Shown one piece after another: positions 35,077-45,457 of a stretch of DNA of 52,352 nt. The notes under the pieces are model-generated. The model saw nothing but the letters and a program-made list of their open reading frames with translations, ran no database searches and had not been told where the DNA came from. Source of the stretch: Metasolibacillus sp. (GTDB lineage Bacteria; Bacillota; Bacilli; Bacillales_A; Planococcaceae). Position numbers and translations under genes: made by a program. The DNA is taken from positions 1-52,352 of the forward strand of contig NZ_JAMBIZ010000027.1 in the NCBI RefSeq assembly GCF_025291715.1. The letters run 5' to 3'. The stretch's first letter is position 1. Each line of letters starts with the position of its first letter.

Positions 35077-37395
35077 TTAAAAACCTCCGTCAAGTGCCAA
35101 TGCAAGTACTTCCTCTGCTTGTGACACAAGTTTAAATGTGAGCTGTTCACGAATTACCTCTGGAATATCGTCAATATCGCGCTCATTGTCTTTCGGTAAA
35201 ATGACCGTTGTCAAACCTGCTCGATGTGCGCTTAATGATTTTTCCTTTAAGCCACCAATCGGCAATACGCGACCACGTAGCGTAATTTCACCTGTCATAC
35301 CGATTTCACGTTTAATTGGCTTATTGGTAATAGCTGACACAATTGCAGTTGCCATTGTAATGCCTGCTGACGGTCCATCCTTTGGCACAGCGCCTTCAGG
35401 TACATGGATGTGTAAATCGTGCTGCTCAAAAAAGTCAGCATCTACGCCAAGTTGCTTCGTTAAAGAGCGCACAAAAGTTAAAGCTGTTTGTGCCGACTCT
35501 TTCATCACATCGCCAAGCTTACCTGTCAATTGGATTTTACCCTTTCCAGGTGTTAATGAAACCTCGATTTGCAGCGTGTCGCCACCAACCGTTGTATAAG
35601 CCAAGCCTGTTGCAACACCAATTTGATTTTCCTGCTCTGCTTGACCGTAACGATAACGGTGTTTACCAAGCAGCTCAACCAATGTTTTGGAATTGACTGT
35701 TACACGCTTTTTCTCACCTGACACGATAATTTTTGCTACTTTACGGCAAATTGTTGCAATTTGACGCTCTAAGCTACGTACACCTGCTTCACGTGTATAG
35801 TAACGAATTAAATCGATAATCGCTTCTTCCTTCAACACAAGCTGTGCTTTTTTCAAGCCATGTTCCTGCATTTGCTTTGGTGCTAAGTGATTCGTTGCAA
35901 TCATCGTTTTTTCAAGCTCTGTATAGCCTGCAATTGTAATGATTTCCATACGGTCAAGCAATGGCGCAGGAATCGTGCTCAAATCATTGGCTGTTGCGAC
36001 AAATAAGACATTGGATAAATCGTATGTTTCCTCAATATAGTGATCGCTGAATGTGTTATTTTGCTCTGGGTCTAACACTTCAAGCATAGCGGCTGAAGGG
36101 TCACCTCGGAAATCGTTGGACATTTTATCAATTTCATCTAATAAAAAGACCGGATTAATTGTTCCTGCTTTTTTCATTCCTTGAATAATACGTCCTGGCA
36201 TTGCCCCGACATATGTGCGACGATGTCCACGAATTTCAGATTCATCACGCACACCGCCAAGTGAAACACGGACGAATTTACGGTCTAAGCTTTCAGCAAT
36301 AGAACGTGCTAAACTCGTCTTCCCTACACCCGGTGGTCCAGCTAAACATAAAATCGGACCACGTAATGTATTTGTCAGCTGACGTACAGATAAATATTCT
36401 AAAATGCGTTCCTTCACTTTTTCAAGCCCATCATGATCGCGATTTAAAATTTCCTCTGCATGTGCAATATCTAAACGATCTGTCGTTTTTTCACTCCAAG
36501 GGATGGACACAAGCCATTCTACATAATTGCGAATCACACCGCTTTCAGCACTTGCTGCTGGCAGCTTTTCATAACGATCAAGTTCTTTTAGAGCGACTTT
36601 TCTTGTCGATTCAGGCATCCCTGCTGCATCAATGCGCTTACGCAATTCTGTAATTTCACCCATTTTGCCATCGCGGTCACCAAGCTCTGTTTGAATCGCC
36701 TTCATTTGCTCACGCAAGTAGTATTCTTTTTGCGTGCGCTCCATCGCTTGCTTTACTTTGTTATTAATTTTCTTTTCTAAATCTAAAATTTCCTGTTCAT
36801 CATGTAAGCGAATAATTAAGTTATCTAAACGCTTTTTGACATTAAAAATCGCTAAAACTTCCTGTTTTTCTTGTACCTTTAATGGCAAATGTGATGCGAT
36901 AACATCCGCTAATCTGCCAGGCTCTGTAATATCAAGTACAGATTCAATCGTTTCCTCTGTAATTTTCTTTGACATTTTTGCATATTTTTCAAAATACATC
37001 AATAAAGTACGCATTAGAGCTTCTGTTTCAGCGTCTTTGAATGTTGGATCTTCCGATAATTCGACATCTACTTTGGTAAAATCAACATCGTCTTTATATT
37101 TTTTAATCGCGCCTCGGCTAATGCCTTCTACTAAAATGCGTAGCGTTCCATTTGGCAATTTTAGCATTTGCTTTACAGTCGCTAGTGTTCCGATTTTAAA
37201 TAAATCTGCTTTTTCTGGTGCTTCAACACGCATATCCTTTTGCACTATTAAAAAAATATAGCTTTCATTCATCATTGCATGCTCTAATGCTGCCACTGAA
37301 CGATCCCGCCCTACATCAATATGTAGCACCATCGAAGGGTAAACAAGTAAGCCTCTTAAAGGTAACAATGGTATATTTTCTTTCATTTCACTCAT
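35077..37395 (-). CDS. lonA: ATP-dependent protease Lon (LonA)
   Basis: 772 residues from ATG 37395 (MSEMKENIPLLPLRG), behind GGAGGTG. Lon N-domain, an AAA+ module with GPPGVGKTS and LDEIDKM, and a protease domain with the catalytic serine in PKDGPSAG and the lysine in GGLKEKSLSAHRAG. It degrades misfolded and regulatory proteins in the cytoplasm. Coupled to engB by a 3-bp gap. The B. subtilis lonB gene that normally lies between clpX and lonA is absent. Confidence 0.96.
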   Translation of the reverse strand: MSEMKENIPLLPLRGLLVYPSMVLHIDVGRDRSVAALEHAMMNESYIFLIVQKDMRVEAPEKADLFKIGTLATVKQMLKLPNGTLRILVEGISRGAIKKYKDDVDFTKVDVELSEDPTFKDAETEALMRTLLMYFEKYAKMSKKITEETIESVLDITEPGRLADVIASHLPLKVQEKQEVLAIFNVKKRLDNLIIRLHDEQEILDLEKKINNKVKQAMERTQKEYYLREQMKAIQTELGDRDGKMGEITELRKRIDAAGMPESTRKVALKELDRYEKLPAASAESGVIRNYVEWLVSIPWSEKTTDRLDIAHAEEILNRDHDGLEKVKERILEYLSVRQLTNTLRGPILCLAGPPGVGKTSLARSIAESLDRKFVRVSLGGVRDESEIRGHRRTYVGAMPGRIIQGMKKAGTINPVFLLDEIDKMSNDFRGDPSAAMLEVLDPEQNNTFSDHYIEETYDLSNVLFVATANDLSTIPAPLLDRMEIITIAGYTELEKTMIATNHLAPKQMQEHGLKKAQLVLKEEAIIDLIRYYTREAGVRSLERQIATICRKVAKIIVSGEKKRVTVNSKTLVELLGKHRYRYGQAEQENQIGVATGLAYTTVGGDTLQIEVSLTPGKGKIQLTGKLGDVMKESAQTALTFVRSLTKQLGVDADFFEQHDLHIHVPEGAVPKDGPSAGITMATAIVSAITNKPIKREIGMTGEITLRGRVLPIGGLKEKSLSAHRAGLTTVILPKDNERDIDDIPEVIREQLTFKLVSQAEEVLALALDGGF

Positions 37396-37616
37396 GCGGG
37401 ATTCACCTCCATTAATAATCAATATTTTCTGCGACGAGTAACCGCAGGAGTAATCCGTAACAACCCGCTTTTGATAGTATGTGTTTAATTTAACATCTTT
37501 ATTTGTTATCGGACACGAATCATTTTTATGTACAAAAATTTCACGTAAATGAAAAGCTGATCATCTACTTGTGCTGATGCACGTTTGATGTCAGCTTCTG
37601 TTGTTACTTTAATAGT
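37396..37616. other. clpX-lonA spacer
   Basis: No gene. An imperfect inverted repeat (AAGCTGATCATC 37554-37565 / GATGTCAGCTT 37587-37597) may act as a weak terminator after clpX; its T-run is short. Confidence 0.4.
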
Positions 37617-38885
37617 TTAAGCAGATGTTTTTTCGTTATTTTTTTTTAATTCAGTGCCATCTGCTAACAGCAATTTCGGCTCTGCTTTATCAACGATTGT
37701 TTCAGCCGTAATGATACATTTGACAATATCGTCACGCGATGGTAATTCAAACATGACATCAAGCATTGTTGCTTCGATAATAGAACGTAAGCCACGCGCA
37801 CCTGTTTTACGCTCAATCGCTAGCTTCGCAATTTCCTCTAATGCCTTCTCTTCAAATTCTAGCTCTACATTATCAAGTTCAAGCATTTTTTGATATTGCT
37901 TTGCCAATGCATTTTTTGGCTCCGTTAAAATTTGTACAAGCGCATCTACGTTTAGCTGCTCTAAGCTTGCTAATACTGGTAAACGTCCGATAAACTCTGG
38001 GATTAATCCAAATTTCAATAAGTCCTCTGGAATCAATTGTGAAAGCAATGAGCCTTCCGCTTCTTCCACTTTATTCGGATTTGAACCGAAACCAATTACT
38101 TTTTCGCCTTGGCGACGTTTAATAATTTGTTCGATGCCATCAAATGCACCACCTACGATAAATAGGATGTTGGATGTATCAATTTGTAAAAACTCTTGGT
38201 GTGGGTGTTTACGTCCGCCTTGTGGTGGTACGCTTGCTACTGTACCCTCTAAAATTTTCAGTAAGGCTTGTTGTACACCTTCACCAGATACATCACGTGT
38301 AATCGATGGGTTTTCTGATTTACGTGCCACTTTGTCGATTTCGTCAATATAAATAATGCCTTTTTCAGCGCGCTCGATATCGTAATCCGCTGCTTGAATC
38401 AGCTTTAATAGTATATTTTCTACGTCTTCCCCAACATAGCCAGCTTCCGTTAAAGAAGTCGCATCCGCAATCGCAAACGGTACGTTTAAAATACGTGCTA
38501 ACGTTTGTGCTAATAAAGTTTTACCGCTACCAGTTGGTCCGATTAATACAATATTTGATTTTGACAACTCTACATCGTCAATTTTAGCATTTGAGTTAAT
38601 GCGTTTATAGTGATTGTAAACCGCTACAGCTAAAGCTTTTTTCGCGCGTTCTTGCCCAATCACATATTCATCCAAAATACCTAAAATTTCTTTAGGCTTC
38701 GGAATATCTTTGAAGTCGATTTCCTCTTCTACTCCAAGCTCTTCTACAACAATTTCAGAGCAAAGTTCGATACATTCATCACAAATGTATACACCTGGTC
38801 CTGCTACCAGTCTGCGAACTTGTTCTTGTGTTTTCCCACAGAAAGAGCATTTTAAATTGCCATTTTCATCATTAAATTTGAACAA
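37617..38885 (-). CDS. clpX: ATP-dependent Clp protease ATP-binding subunit ClpX
   Basis: 422 residues. An N-terminal zinc-binding domain with CSFC and CDEC, Walker [13 protein letters not shown], Walker [10 protein letters not shown], and the pore loop [14 protein letters not shown] region. It unfolds substrates for ClpP. Start at 38885 follows AGGGGTGAAACAA. It lies between tig and lonA as in Bacillus. Confidence 0.97.
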   Translation of the reverse strand: MFKFNDENGNLKCSFCGKTQEQVRRLVAGPGVYICDECIELCSEIVVEELGVEEEIDFKDIPKPKEILGILDEYVIGQERAKKALAVAVYNHYKRINSNAKIDDVELSKSNIVLIGPTGSGKTLLAQTLARILNVPFAIADATSLTEAGYVGEDVENILLKLIQAADYDIERAEKGIIYIDEIDKVARKSENPSITRDVSGEGVQQALLKILEGTVASVPPQGGRKHPHQEFLQIDTSNILFIVGGAFDGIEQIIKRRQGEKVIGFGSNPNKVEEAEGSLLSQLIPEDLLKFGLIPEFIGRLPVLASLEQLNVDALVQILTEPKNALAKQYQKMLELDNVELEFEEKALEEIAKLAIERKTGARGLRSIIEATMLDVMFELPSRDDIVKCIITAETIVDKAEPKLLLADGTELKKNNEKTSA

Positions 38886-38911
38886 TTTGTTTCACCCCTA
38901 TTCAAGCTTCA

Positions 38912-38940
38912 ATCTTACAAGATTATTTGTTCTTTATCAA
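38912..38940 (-). promoter_or_regulatory. SigA promoter of clpX
   Basis: Minus strand TTGATA (38940-38935) and TAAGAT (38917-38912), 17 bp apart, about 27 bp before the clpX start. Confidence 0.65.
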
Positions 38941-39033
38941 ATATATTGACTGCCTTTATGCTTGCTTTATGTATATTATAAGTTATACCTAAAAAATATA
39001 TGAGCAGTTATCACGTTTTTATATGTATATGTG

Positions 39034-39069
39034 ATAAAACAAGGTGCAAAATTGTGCACCTTGTTTTAT
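39034..39069. terminator. Terminator after tig
   Basis: ATAAAACAAGGTGCA (39034-39048) and its exact complement (39055-39069) form a 15-bp stem with a 6-nt loop and A/T tails on both sides. Confidence 0.92.
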
Positions 39070-39091
39070 CTATATTTAGCAAATAAGTCGA

Positions 39092-40378
39092 TTAAGAAAT
39101 TTTTGCGTTTTCAACTAGTAACTCAACTGTTTTTTGTGTGCGAATATCGTTCTCTAAAACAGATGTACCACCTAATGCAGATGTAATTTGCTCTGTTGTC
39201 ATACCGAATTGAGCAGCCATTTTTTCTAATTCTGCTTTAATATCTTCTTCTGATACTTCGATACCTTCAGCTGCAGCGATTGCTTCTAACGTTAATGATA
39301 CGCGTACACGGTTTGCAGCGTCAGCAGCCATTTGCTCACGTAAAGCTTCTTCGCTTTGACCTGAGAATTGGTAGTAAAGATCAAGGTTCATACCTTGCAT
39401 TTGTAAACGTTGGCCAAACTCTTGTACCATACGGTCTACTTCTGTGTTAATCATTGCTTGTGGAATGTCGATTTCAGCATTTTCAGCTGCTTTTTCAACT
39501 AATTCATCGCGCAATGCTGCTTCAGAATCCGTTTCTTTTTGTGCTGCAGTTGTTTCTTTAATTTTTGCGCGTAAAGCTTCTACACTATCAACTTCTGAGT
39601 CTAATTCTTTTGCGAACTCATCGTTTAATTCTGGTAATACTTTTGTTTTTACTTCTTTTACAGTTACTTTGAATGTCGCTTCTTTACCCGCTAATTCAGC
39701 AGCGTGGTATTCTTCTGGGAATGTTACAACAACATCCTTCACTTCACCAGCTTTTACGCCTACTAATTGCTCTTCAAAGCCTGGGATGAATGAGCCTGAA
39801 CCGATTTCTAATGGGTAGTCAGCACCTTTACCACCTTCGAAAGCTTCATCACCTACAAAGCCTTCAAAGTCGATTACAGCTGTATCGCCTTCAACGATTG
39901 CTTCATCTTCTTTAATTTCAAGCTCTGCTTTTTTCGCTAATTGCTCTTCGATTTGTGCGTCTACTTCTTCGTCTGTTACTTCTGTTGGAAGCTTTGTTAC
40001 TTCAAGACCTTTGTAGTCTCCTAATTTTGGCTCTGGCTTTACTGTTACTGTTGCAGTAAATGTAAAGTCTGCGCCCTTTTCAAAGTTTTCAGTTCCAGCG
40101 ATTTCTGGGAAATCCACTGGCTCAATACCAGCTTCGTCGATGGCATTTGAGTATGCTTCTGGAATGATGATTTCTAAAGCATCTTGGTAAAGTGCTTCAG
40201 CACCAAAGCGCTTTTCAAACATCGGGCGAGGCATTTTCCCTTTACGGAAACCTGGTACGTTAATTTGCTTTACAACTTTTGCAAATGCTTTATCTAAAGC
40301 TTTGTTTACTTCTGTAGCTGGCACCTCGATTGTTAATAAACCTTGGTTACCTTCTTGTTTTTCCCATTTAACTGACAT
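39092..40378 (-). CDS. tig: Trigger factor
   Basis: 428 residues from ATG 40378 ([13 protein letters not shown]), behind GGAGG; the longer frame to 40477 lacks a ribosome-binding site. It has the ribosome-docking signature [10 protein letters not shown], an FKBP-type prolyl isomerase domain ([18 protein letters not shown], about 155-245) and a helical C-terminal chaperone domain. It binds nascent chains at the ribosome exit. Confidence 0.96.
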   Translation of the reverse strand: MSVKWEKQEGNQGLLTIEVPATEVNKALDKAFAKVVKQINVPGFRKGKMPRPMFEKRFGAEALYQDALEIIIPEAYSNAIDEAGIEPVDFPEIAGTENFEKGADFTFTATVTVKPEPKLGDYKGLEVTKLPTEVTDEEVDAQIEEQLAKKAELEIKEDEAIVEGDTAVIDFEGFVGDEAFEGGKGADYPLEIGSGSFIPGFEEQLVGVKAGEVKDVVVTFPEEYHAAELAGKEATFKVTVKEVKTKVLPELNDEFAKELDSEVDSVEALRAKIKETTAAQKETDSEAALRDELVEKAAENAEIDIPQAMINTEVDRMVQEFGQRLQMQGMNLDLYYQFSGQSEEALREQMAADAANRVRVSLTLEAIAAAEGIEVSEEDIKAELEKMAAQFGMTTEQITSALGGTSVLENDIRTQKTVELLVENAKIS

Positions 40379-40449
40379 GTATATAACCTCCAAAATAAAA
40401 TTGCTCTGTTTACAAACATATTGTTTTATACAGTTTCTACAACCATTTA

Positions 40450-40477
40450 AGTATATCATAGATGTATAATGTTTCAA
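40450..40477 (-). promoter_or_regulatory. SigA promoter of tig
   Basis: Minus strand TTGAAA (40477-40472) and TATACT (40455-40450), 16 bp apart. Confidence 0.65.
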
Positions 40478-40491
40478 CTTTTTTCACATGT

Positions 40492-41472
40492 TTAATGTAA
40501 TTCTGAAAATGTTTCGAGTTGTTGCAAAAATTCAATAATTTCGTAATCCATTTCTTGCACTTGACCAAAAAGCATATGCACATAATCAATATAGCTCTGT
40601 GCCACATCCTCAGCATCATACGCTAACCATTCAAAAGGATATGTCACAATCGCATGCTTTGCAAGCAATTGCTGCACCATCTCTAGCGTTGTTGGGTCTT
40701 TCTCTAAGCGCGCCTTGATATTTGCTTCAATCGCTTTATATTGCGGCAATTCTGTTGGCACTGCTAGATCAGCTGGATTAACTGTGCGCTGCTGCTGAAA
40801 TTTTTCAATAAAAACTTCTGTATTAACTTGCTGTTCAACAAGCAAAATTAATGTCAAGCTTCGAATGAATGGATGTATCGCTTCATTTTCTATGACCTGT
40901 ATAAGCGGCTGTACAATTGGACGAATGTTTGTATCTGTTAATTGATAAATCACTTGTAGCTGCTCATATTGAGAGAGCTGCAAGAAATGGGCAATTGAAA
41001 ATTCTGCATTATTTTGCTGTTGAGCTTCCTGCTGAAGCAGTTGATTATTTGCGATTTCTGCATTCAAATTTTTTAGTCGCTGGAATTTTTCTAATTGATT
41101 TTCTGGGATGGCATCTTCATCAAGCAATGTTTCAATTAATTTTTCGACTTGCTTAAATTCTCTCAATTGCATAGAAATCGTTAAGTATAGCTCCATTGCT
41201 TCAAAATACATCGTTGGACCAATTGCTAAAAGCTCCTCACAAACTTCTTTAGCCTGCTTAAATGCGCGTATTTCATAGAGCGAATAAGCGTAGACACTTA
41301 AGGAAATTTCATCGCCCTCTATATAACGTAAAGCCTCCGCAAATGCTTCACAGGCCAAATCGTATTGGTAGCTTTCTGCATAAGCATGCGCCTGTTCCAA
41401 TAATCGTTCACCTACACCGGGAAACAGTATTACATTATCCTGTCGTCGTATTTGTTGCTTCTTTTTTTTCAA
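40492..41472 (-). CDS. TPR-repeat protein in the ysoA position
   Basis: 326 residues from TTG 41472, placed by GGGAG 7 bp upstream; a GTG at 41481 would overlap that site. At least three TPR-like helix pairs are seen in the first half (LLEQAHAYAESYQYDLACEA, LSVYAYSLYEIRAFKQAKEV, LYLTISMQLREFKQVEKL). Gln-rich helices follow. B. subtilis ysoA, also a TPR protein, lies just upstream of tig. Role unknown, probably protein-protein interaction. Confidence 0.75.
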   Translation of the reverse strand: MKKKKQQIRRQDNVILFPGVGERLLEQAHAYAESYQYDLACEAFAEALRYIEGDEISLSVYAYSLYEIRAFKQAKEVCEELLAIGPTMYFEAMELYLTISMQLREFKQVEKLIETLLDEDAIPENQLEKFQRLKNLNAEIANNQLLQQEAQQQNNAEFSIAHFLQLSQYEQLQVIYQLTDTNIRPIVQPLIQVIENEAIHPFIRSLTLILLVEQQVNTEVFIEKFQQQRTVNPADLAVPTELPQYKAIEANIKARLEKDPTTLEMVQQLLAKHAIVTYPFEWLAYDAEDVAQSYIDYVHMLFGQVQEMDYEIIEFLQQLETFSELH

Positions 41473-41627
41473 ACTATTCACTCCCGTTACGGTAACATCT
41501 GGATTATCCTCATCATCATTTTACATGTCAGCAGCTTATTGGACAACAGGAAGCCTCGCCTTTCAATATGTATATAGGCTGTCGAAAAAATCTAATATCC
41601 TTTCCAAGCAGCCTATTCATTTTAACT

Positions 41628-42764
41628 CTAATGTCTCGTTGTACGCTCTGTTCTAATGTTTTTGATGCTCACATCTAGCTTTCGGATAGATTGCTCTGTT
41701 AACTGAATTCGCCCATTGTCATTCAGCCTTTTCCATGCCTTCAACTTTTTTCGGTATGCTTGCTCAGATAATCTATAAACATCCATGTTTTGCTCTAAAC
41801 CTTTTGTATAAGTGCGTTCGACCTCTTTTTTTATTTGCCCTGTTATTTCCTTCTTTAGTTTTTCCTCACCTTTTCGTCCGTCTTTTCCACTTGTCGTTAC
41901 ATCTACTTCGATTGAGATATCAAAGCGTAGTTGTCCACCTTCTTCAACAGGGGTAATTTTACGCTTTACTTTATCTACAATAATTGTCGTATACGACTTT
42001 TGATCATCATCATTTTCCAGCGTAATTTGCGCCCGTGCTGTCTCATTGGTCATCCAACGTAGCCCCTCTGCATCAGCATCAAACAAGGAGCCCTTCAATT
42101 GCGATTTCGTGATAACACTAATACCTTGCATTTCATATACAGGATCAACACCTTTTGGCGTCTCCCATCTATCTCCTGAAACAACAAATGGTATATTTAC
42201 CTCATGACCTGGCTCGTCTAAATGGATAAGCATTGTACGTAAACTAATCGGTTCAATAAAAGACTCTTGATAATAAGAATTTAAAGGATCTGCAAGCCTT
42301 GAATAAGTCATCCCTTTATTTAAAATAGGTGTAACGAGCAACAGCTCGTCCAACGGCTCATCAGTCGTGTAAACCCACATCGTATAGCGCGTTTCTCGAT
42401 AGCGTACAAATGAATCAATTGCCTGCTCTAAGTGAGAGCTTTTCAACAACTGATTTGAAAATACTACGTAGGATAAATGTCCCCACAAAATTCGCTGGTC
42501 AACAGCTCGATATAAATTGACTGCCGCCTCATCAATTGTTTTACCTGTCGCATGACCGACCTCTATTTGAATAGCATCAGTGCTTGGTTGGTCTGAGCGT
42601 GCAATATTTGAGAAATCTAATAATTGCGCATAAATTTCAAATTGACCATCTTTGTAATCAACACCTACTCCGTGAATATACAGCATTCGCTCTGGCTCGT
42701 TATTGTCCCAGCATGAGGCTAACAAAAGACTACATAAAACGAAAAAACATAAACTCTTTTTCAT
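41628..42764 (-). CDS. gerC: Ger(x)C-family spore germination lipoprotein
   Basis: 378 residues. Lipoprotein signal MKKSLCFFVLCSLLLASC with cysteine 18, then the Ger(x)C fold (GVGVDYKDGQFEIYAQLLDF, HLSYVVFSNQLL). In GerA-type receptors the C subunit is a lipoprotein on the inner spore membrane. Its start overlaps the GerA-type gene by 4 bp; last gene of the operon. Which germinant is sensed cannot be told. Confidence 0.9.
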   Translation of the reverse strand: MKKSLCFFVLCSLLLASCWDNNEPERMLYIHGVGVDYKDGQFEIYAQLLDFSNIARSDQPSTDAIQIEVGHATGKTIDEAAVNLYRAVDQRILWGHLSYVVFSNQLLKSSHLEQAIDSFVRYRETRYTMWVYTTDEPLDELLLVTPILNKGMTYSRLADPLNSYYQESFIEPISLRTMLIHLDEPGHEVNIPFVVSGDRWETPKGVDPVYEMQGISVITKSQLKGSLFDADAEGLRWMTNETARAQITLENDDDQKSYTTIIVDKVKRKITPVEEGGQLRFDISIEVDVTTSGKDGRKGEEKLKKEITGQIKKEVERTYTKGLEQNMDVYRLSEQAYRKKLKAWKRLNDNGRIQLTEQSIRKLDVSIKNIRTERTTRH

Positions 42765-44185
42765 TTTTTGCCTCCCTTTGTTTTATCCTTTAAATGTAAA
42801 GCATTTGGACGCATTGCCTTCTGCTGAGGAACCTCACGTATTAAAGTTTTCTTTACCGTTTCCCATTTTAAATCTGTAGCGATATTTAAATAAGGAATAC
42901 CAAAGAGTCGTATACCCGCTAAATAAGTAAGCAGCATATATAAACAGACAAAAAAACCAAACAAGCCACATACTGCTGTAACTAAAATAAAGCAAACGCG
43001 CAACAAATTGACCGCTGTTACAAGCGCTTGATTGACGAGTGTAAAGGTCGCAATGGTAGAAATCGCAATAACGACAATCATGGCAGGGCTTGTCACACCT
43101 GCTCGTATCGCTGCATCGCCAATAATCAGACCACCTACAACGCTTATTGTTCCGCCAATAATGCTAGGCAAGCGCAAACCCGCCTCACGAAAAAGCTCAA
43201 ACATTAATAGCATTAATAGCATTTCCAGCGCTGATGGCAATGGTAAGCCACGATTCGATTGCACGATTGTTGCTAGCAACTGAAAAGGGAGCTGCTCTTG
43301 GTGAAAGGTTGTCAGCGCTAACCAAAAGGCTGGGAGCAGCAACCCGAATAAAATACCTACTAAGCGCAATAGCCGCTCGAATGAGCTAAATATTACTGGA
43401 TATTCATTATCTTCACTTGTTTTCAATAGCATAAACAAATTAATTGGAAAAATGACCGAATAAGAAACACCATCGACTAATATTAAAAAGCGCCCACTCA
43501 CTAATGACTGAACAGCAAAATCCCCCCTTGCTGTATTCGTGGTGCGAGGTATTAATTTTCCCTTTCCAGTAATGCGCTCCATTAATAAATCCGCACTTAT
43601 CATGACATCTGTATCAATTTCCTTAATTTGCTTACGTATCCCCTGCAATATTTTATCATTCGCAATATCGTTCATATATAAAAGTGCGACTGTTGTTTTC
43701 GAACGTCTTCCTACCGTATATTTCTCAACTGAAAGCGAATTTGTTGGCAAACGCTTACGAATAATGGCGATATTAACCCCAATGTCCTCAATAAAATTAT
43801 CACGTGGACCTTTAACAAGCACTTCTAAATTGGTTTCCTCGGGATTTCGGTTCGGTTTTTTAGCAATATTGCTTGAAAAAAGCAGTTGCTGCTGCTCAAA
43901 ATAAATAACAACAAAGCCTGTGAAAACAAGTGTTACGACCTCTGACAAAGACTCTACCCGCTGTAAGCCAGGTACATATAACTGCGCTTCGATTGATTCA
44001 TCTTGCTGCTGACCAACTGCTTTCACACGTGGGACAACAACCTCATTTAATAAATGCGTATCAATCATAGCCTCGCATGTAATGAGACTCACTGTCGATG
44101 ATTGGAACTGGTATGTTTGAAACTGCACATCGGCTGTTTGATTAAATAATTGGCGCAGCTCCATCTCCGTTATTTTTTGTTGCAT
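42761..44185 (-). CDS. gerA: GerA-family spore germination protein, A subunit
   Basis: 474 residues. A soluble N-terminal region with the typical NDIANDKILQGIRKQIKEID and TNTARGDFAVQSLVSGRFLI stretches, then about five membrane helices from 270 on, ending in a basic tail. It is the A subunit of a nutrient germinant receptor. It begins 1 bp after the B subunit gene and overlaps the C subunit gene by 4 bp. Confidence 0.93.
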   Translation of the reverse strand: MQQKITEMELRQLFNQTADVQFQTYQFQSSTVSLITCEAMIDTHLLNEVVVPRVKAVGQQQDESIEAQLYVPGLQRVESLSEVVTLVFTGFVVIYFEQQQLLFSSNIAKKPNRNPEETNLEVLVKGPRDNFIEDIGVNIAIIRKRLPTNSLSVEKYTVGRRSKTTVALLYMNDIANDKILQGIRKQIKEIDTDVMISADLLMERITGKGKLIPRTTNTARGDFAVQSLVSGRFLILVDGVSYSVIFPINLFMLLKTSEDNEYPVIFSSFERLLRLVGILFGLLLPAFWLALTTFHQEQLPFQLLATIVQSNRGLPLPSALEMLLMLLMFELFREAGLRLPSIIGGTISVVGGLIIGDAAIRAGVTSPAMIVVIAISTIATFTLVNQALVTAVNLLRVCFILVTAVCGLFGFFVCLYMLLTYLAGIRLFGIPYLNIATDLKWETVKKTLIREVPQQKAMRPNALHLKDKTKGGKK

Positions 44186-44186
44186 A

Positions 44187-45287
44187 TCATTGCTCCACCT
44201 TCTTTTTTGGCATTTTTTTCGTTTTTTTCAATGAAATAAGCGTCAGTATAATTCCCCATATAAAGAAGAAAACAAAGGTACTAACTAAAAAATACTCACT
44301 TTTTATTTGAAGAAATGTGCGATCATTGAACAAAAATAATGGCAAGCTAATCGCAAGAAACGCTGGTAATATAATTTTTAATATACGCTTTCTTTGACCA
44401 TCTAAACGTAGTAAATGAATAATTATAAATAAAATAAAACCAATGCGCATAAAAGCACCTGTAAGCCATTGATAAATAGAGAAAAAGTCCACATGCTCAA
44501 CAAAGCGTCCAATGGAGGCAAGCCGCCATTCCTCATATGCTGGATAGTATTGATTTTTAGCTTCAGCAGGTCCAAATTCTGCGATAGCACCAACTAGGGG
44601 ACCAAGTGTCAATCCTAGTAAAATGAACACAATCACACCAAAATAGGGCCATTTTATACGCTCTTTTATTTGACTTTGAATGAGCAATATAAAAAACAGC
44701 TCAACAAAGCCAGATGCCGGATAAACTGCAGCATATAAAATAGGGGAAATACCATGCTCTAAAAAAGGCATTAATAGCTCATATTCTTTTACCTTAATAT
44801 TGACAAATGCTACAAAAAAACCTAAAAATACGACGCCTGCTAGCACAATCACATTGACAATCACAATGCCCTGAACACCTGCCGCCGCTAAAAAAATACA
44901 TAGAGCAATATAAACTAAAAGTAGCAGCAGCTCAGGCGTCTCAGGTAGAAAGGTTACTTTCACCCACTGCATTGTTTCCCGTAATGTGAAAGCTGCTATC
45001 AACATTAAATAGACTACAAATATATAGACAATTATTTTCTCCCATGCTTTTCCTACTTTTTCTGATAGCCAATCTCGAAAAGGCGTCTTACCGATTTGCT
45101 TGTGCAAGTAAATAAGCAGTAATAACCACGGTAATAAAGCAATAACTGATAAAAACACGGACATCCATGCATCTCGTCCTGCTTTGTTTATTAAAGGTGG
45201 AAGAATCGTTACATGATTTTTCAACCCAATAACTGTCATCATTAAAAGTATGACATGCAATATACTAATCATTTTATTTTGATTCAT
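44187..45287 (-). CDS. gerB: GerB-family germinant permease, B subunit
   Basis: 366 residues, about ten hydrophobic helices, APC-superfamily-like (spore permease family). It probably forms the ligand-binding subunit of the receptor. It is the first gene of the operon; the common order is A-B-C, here it is B-A-C. Confidence 0.92.
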   Translation of the reverse strand: MNQNKMISILHVILLMMTVIGLKNHVTILPPLINKAGRDAWMSVFLSVIALLPWLLLLIYLHKQIGKTPFRDWLSEKVGKAWEKIIVYIFVVYLMLIAAFTLRETMQWVKVTFLPETPELLLLLVYIALCIFLAAAGVQGIVIVNVIVLAGVVFLGFFVAFVNIKVKEYELLMPFLEHGISPILYAAVYPASGFVELFFILLIQSQIKERIKWPYFGVIVFILLGLTLGPLVGAIAEFGPAEAKNQYYPAYEEWRLASIGRFVEHVDFFSIYQWLTGAFMRIGFILFIIIHLLRLDGQRKRILKIILPAFLAISLPLFLFNDRTFLQIKSEYFLVSTFVFFFIWGIILTLISLKKTKKMPKKKVEQ

Positions 45288-45405
45288 GTATTACCTCACT
45301 CATCTTGTTCAAAATTCACAAAAAGTGAGTCTGTTTTTCCTCATACCACTTTATTGCTAGTTATAGCTTCTCCATTGTTTTCATGTTTCATAAGCTAAAA
45401 TTGCA

Positions 45406-45451
45406 AAAAGCTGTAAGGAAGCAGCTTAACAGCTACTTTCTTACAGCTTTT
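45406..45451. terminator. Bidirectional terminator-like stem
   Basis: AAAAGCTGTAAG (45406-45417) and CTTACAGCTTTT (45440-45451) pair, with inner AGCTTAACAGCT sequence. It follows the GNAT-aminotransferase gene on the minus strand and precedes the ger operon. Confidence 0.85.
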
Positions 45452-45457
45452 CTACAT

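Noticed and set aside
37554-37597. Terminator after clpX
   Set aside because: Stem has a bulge and a weak T-run; kept only as a possibility in the spacer note.
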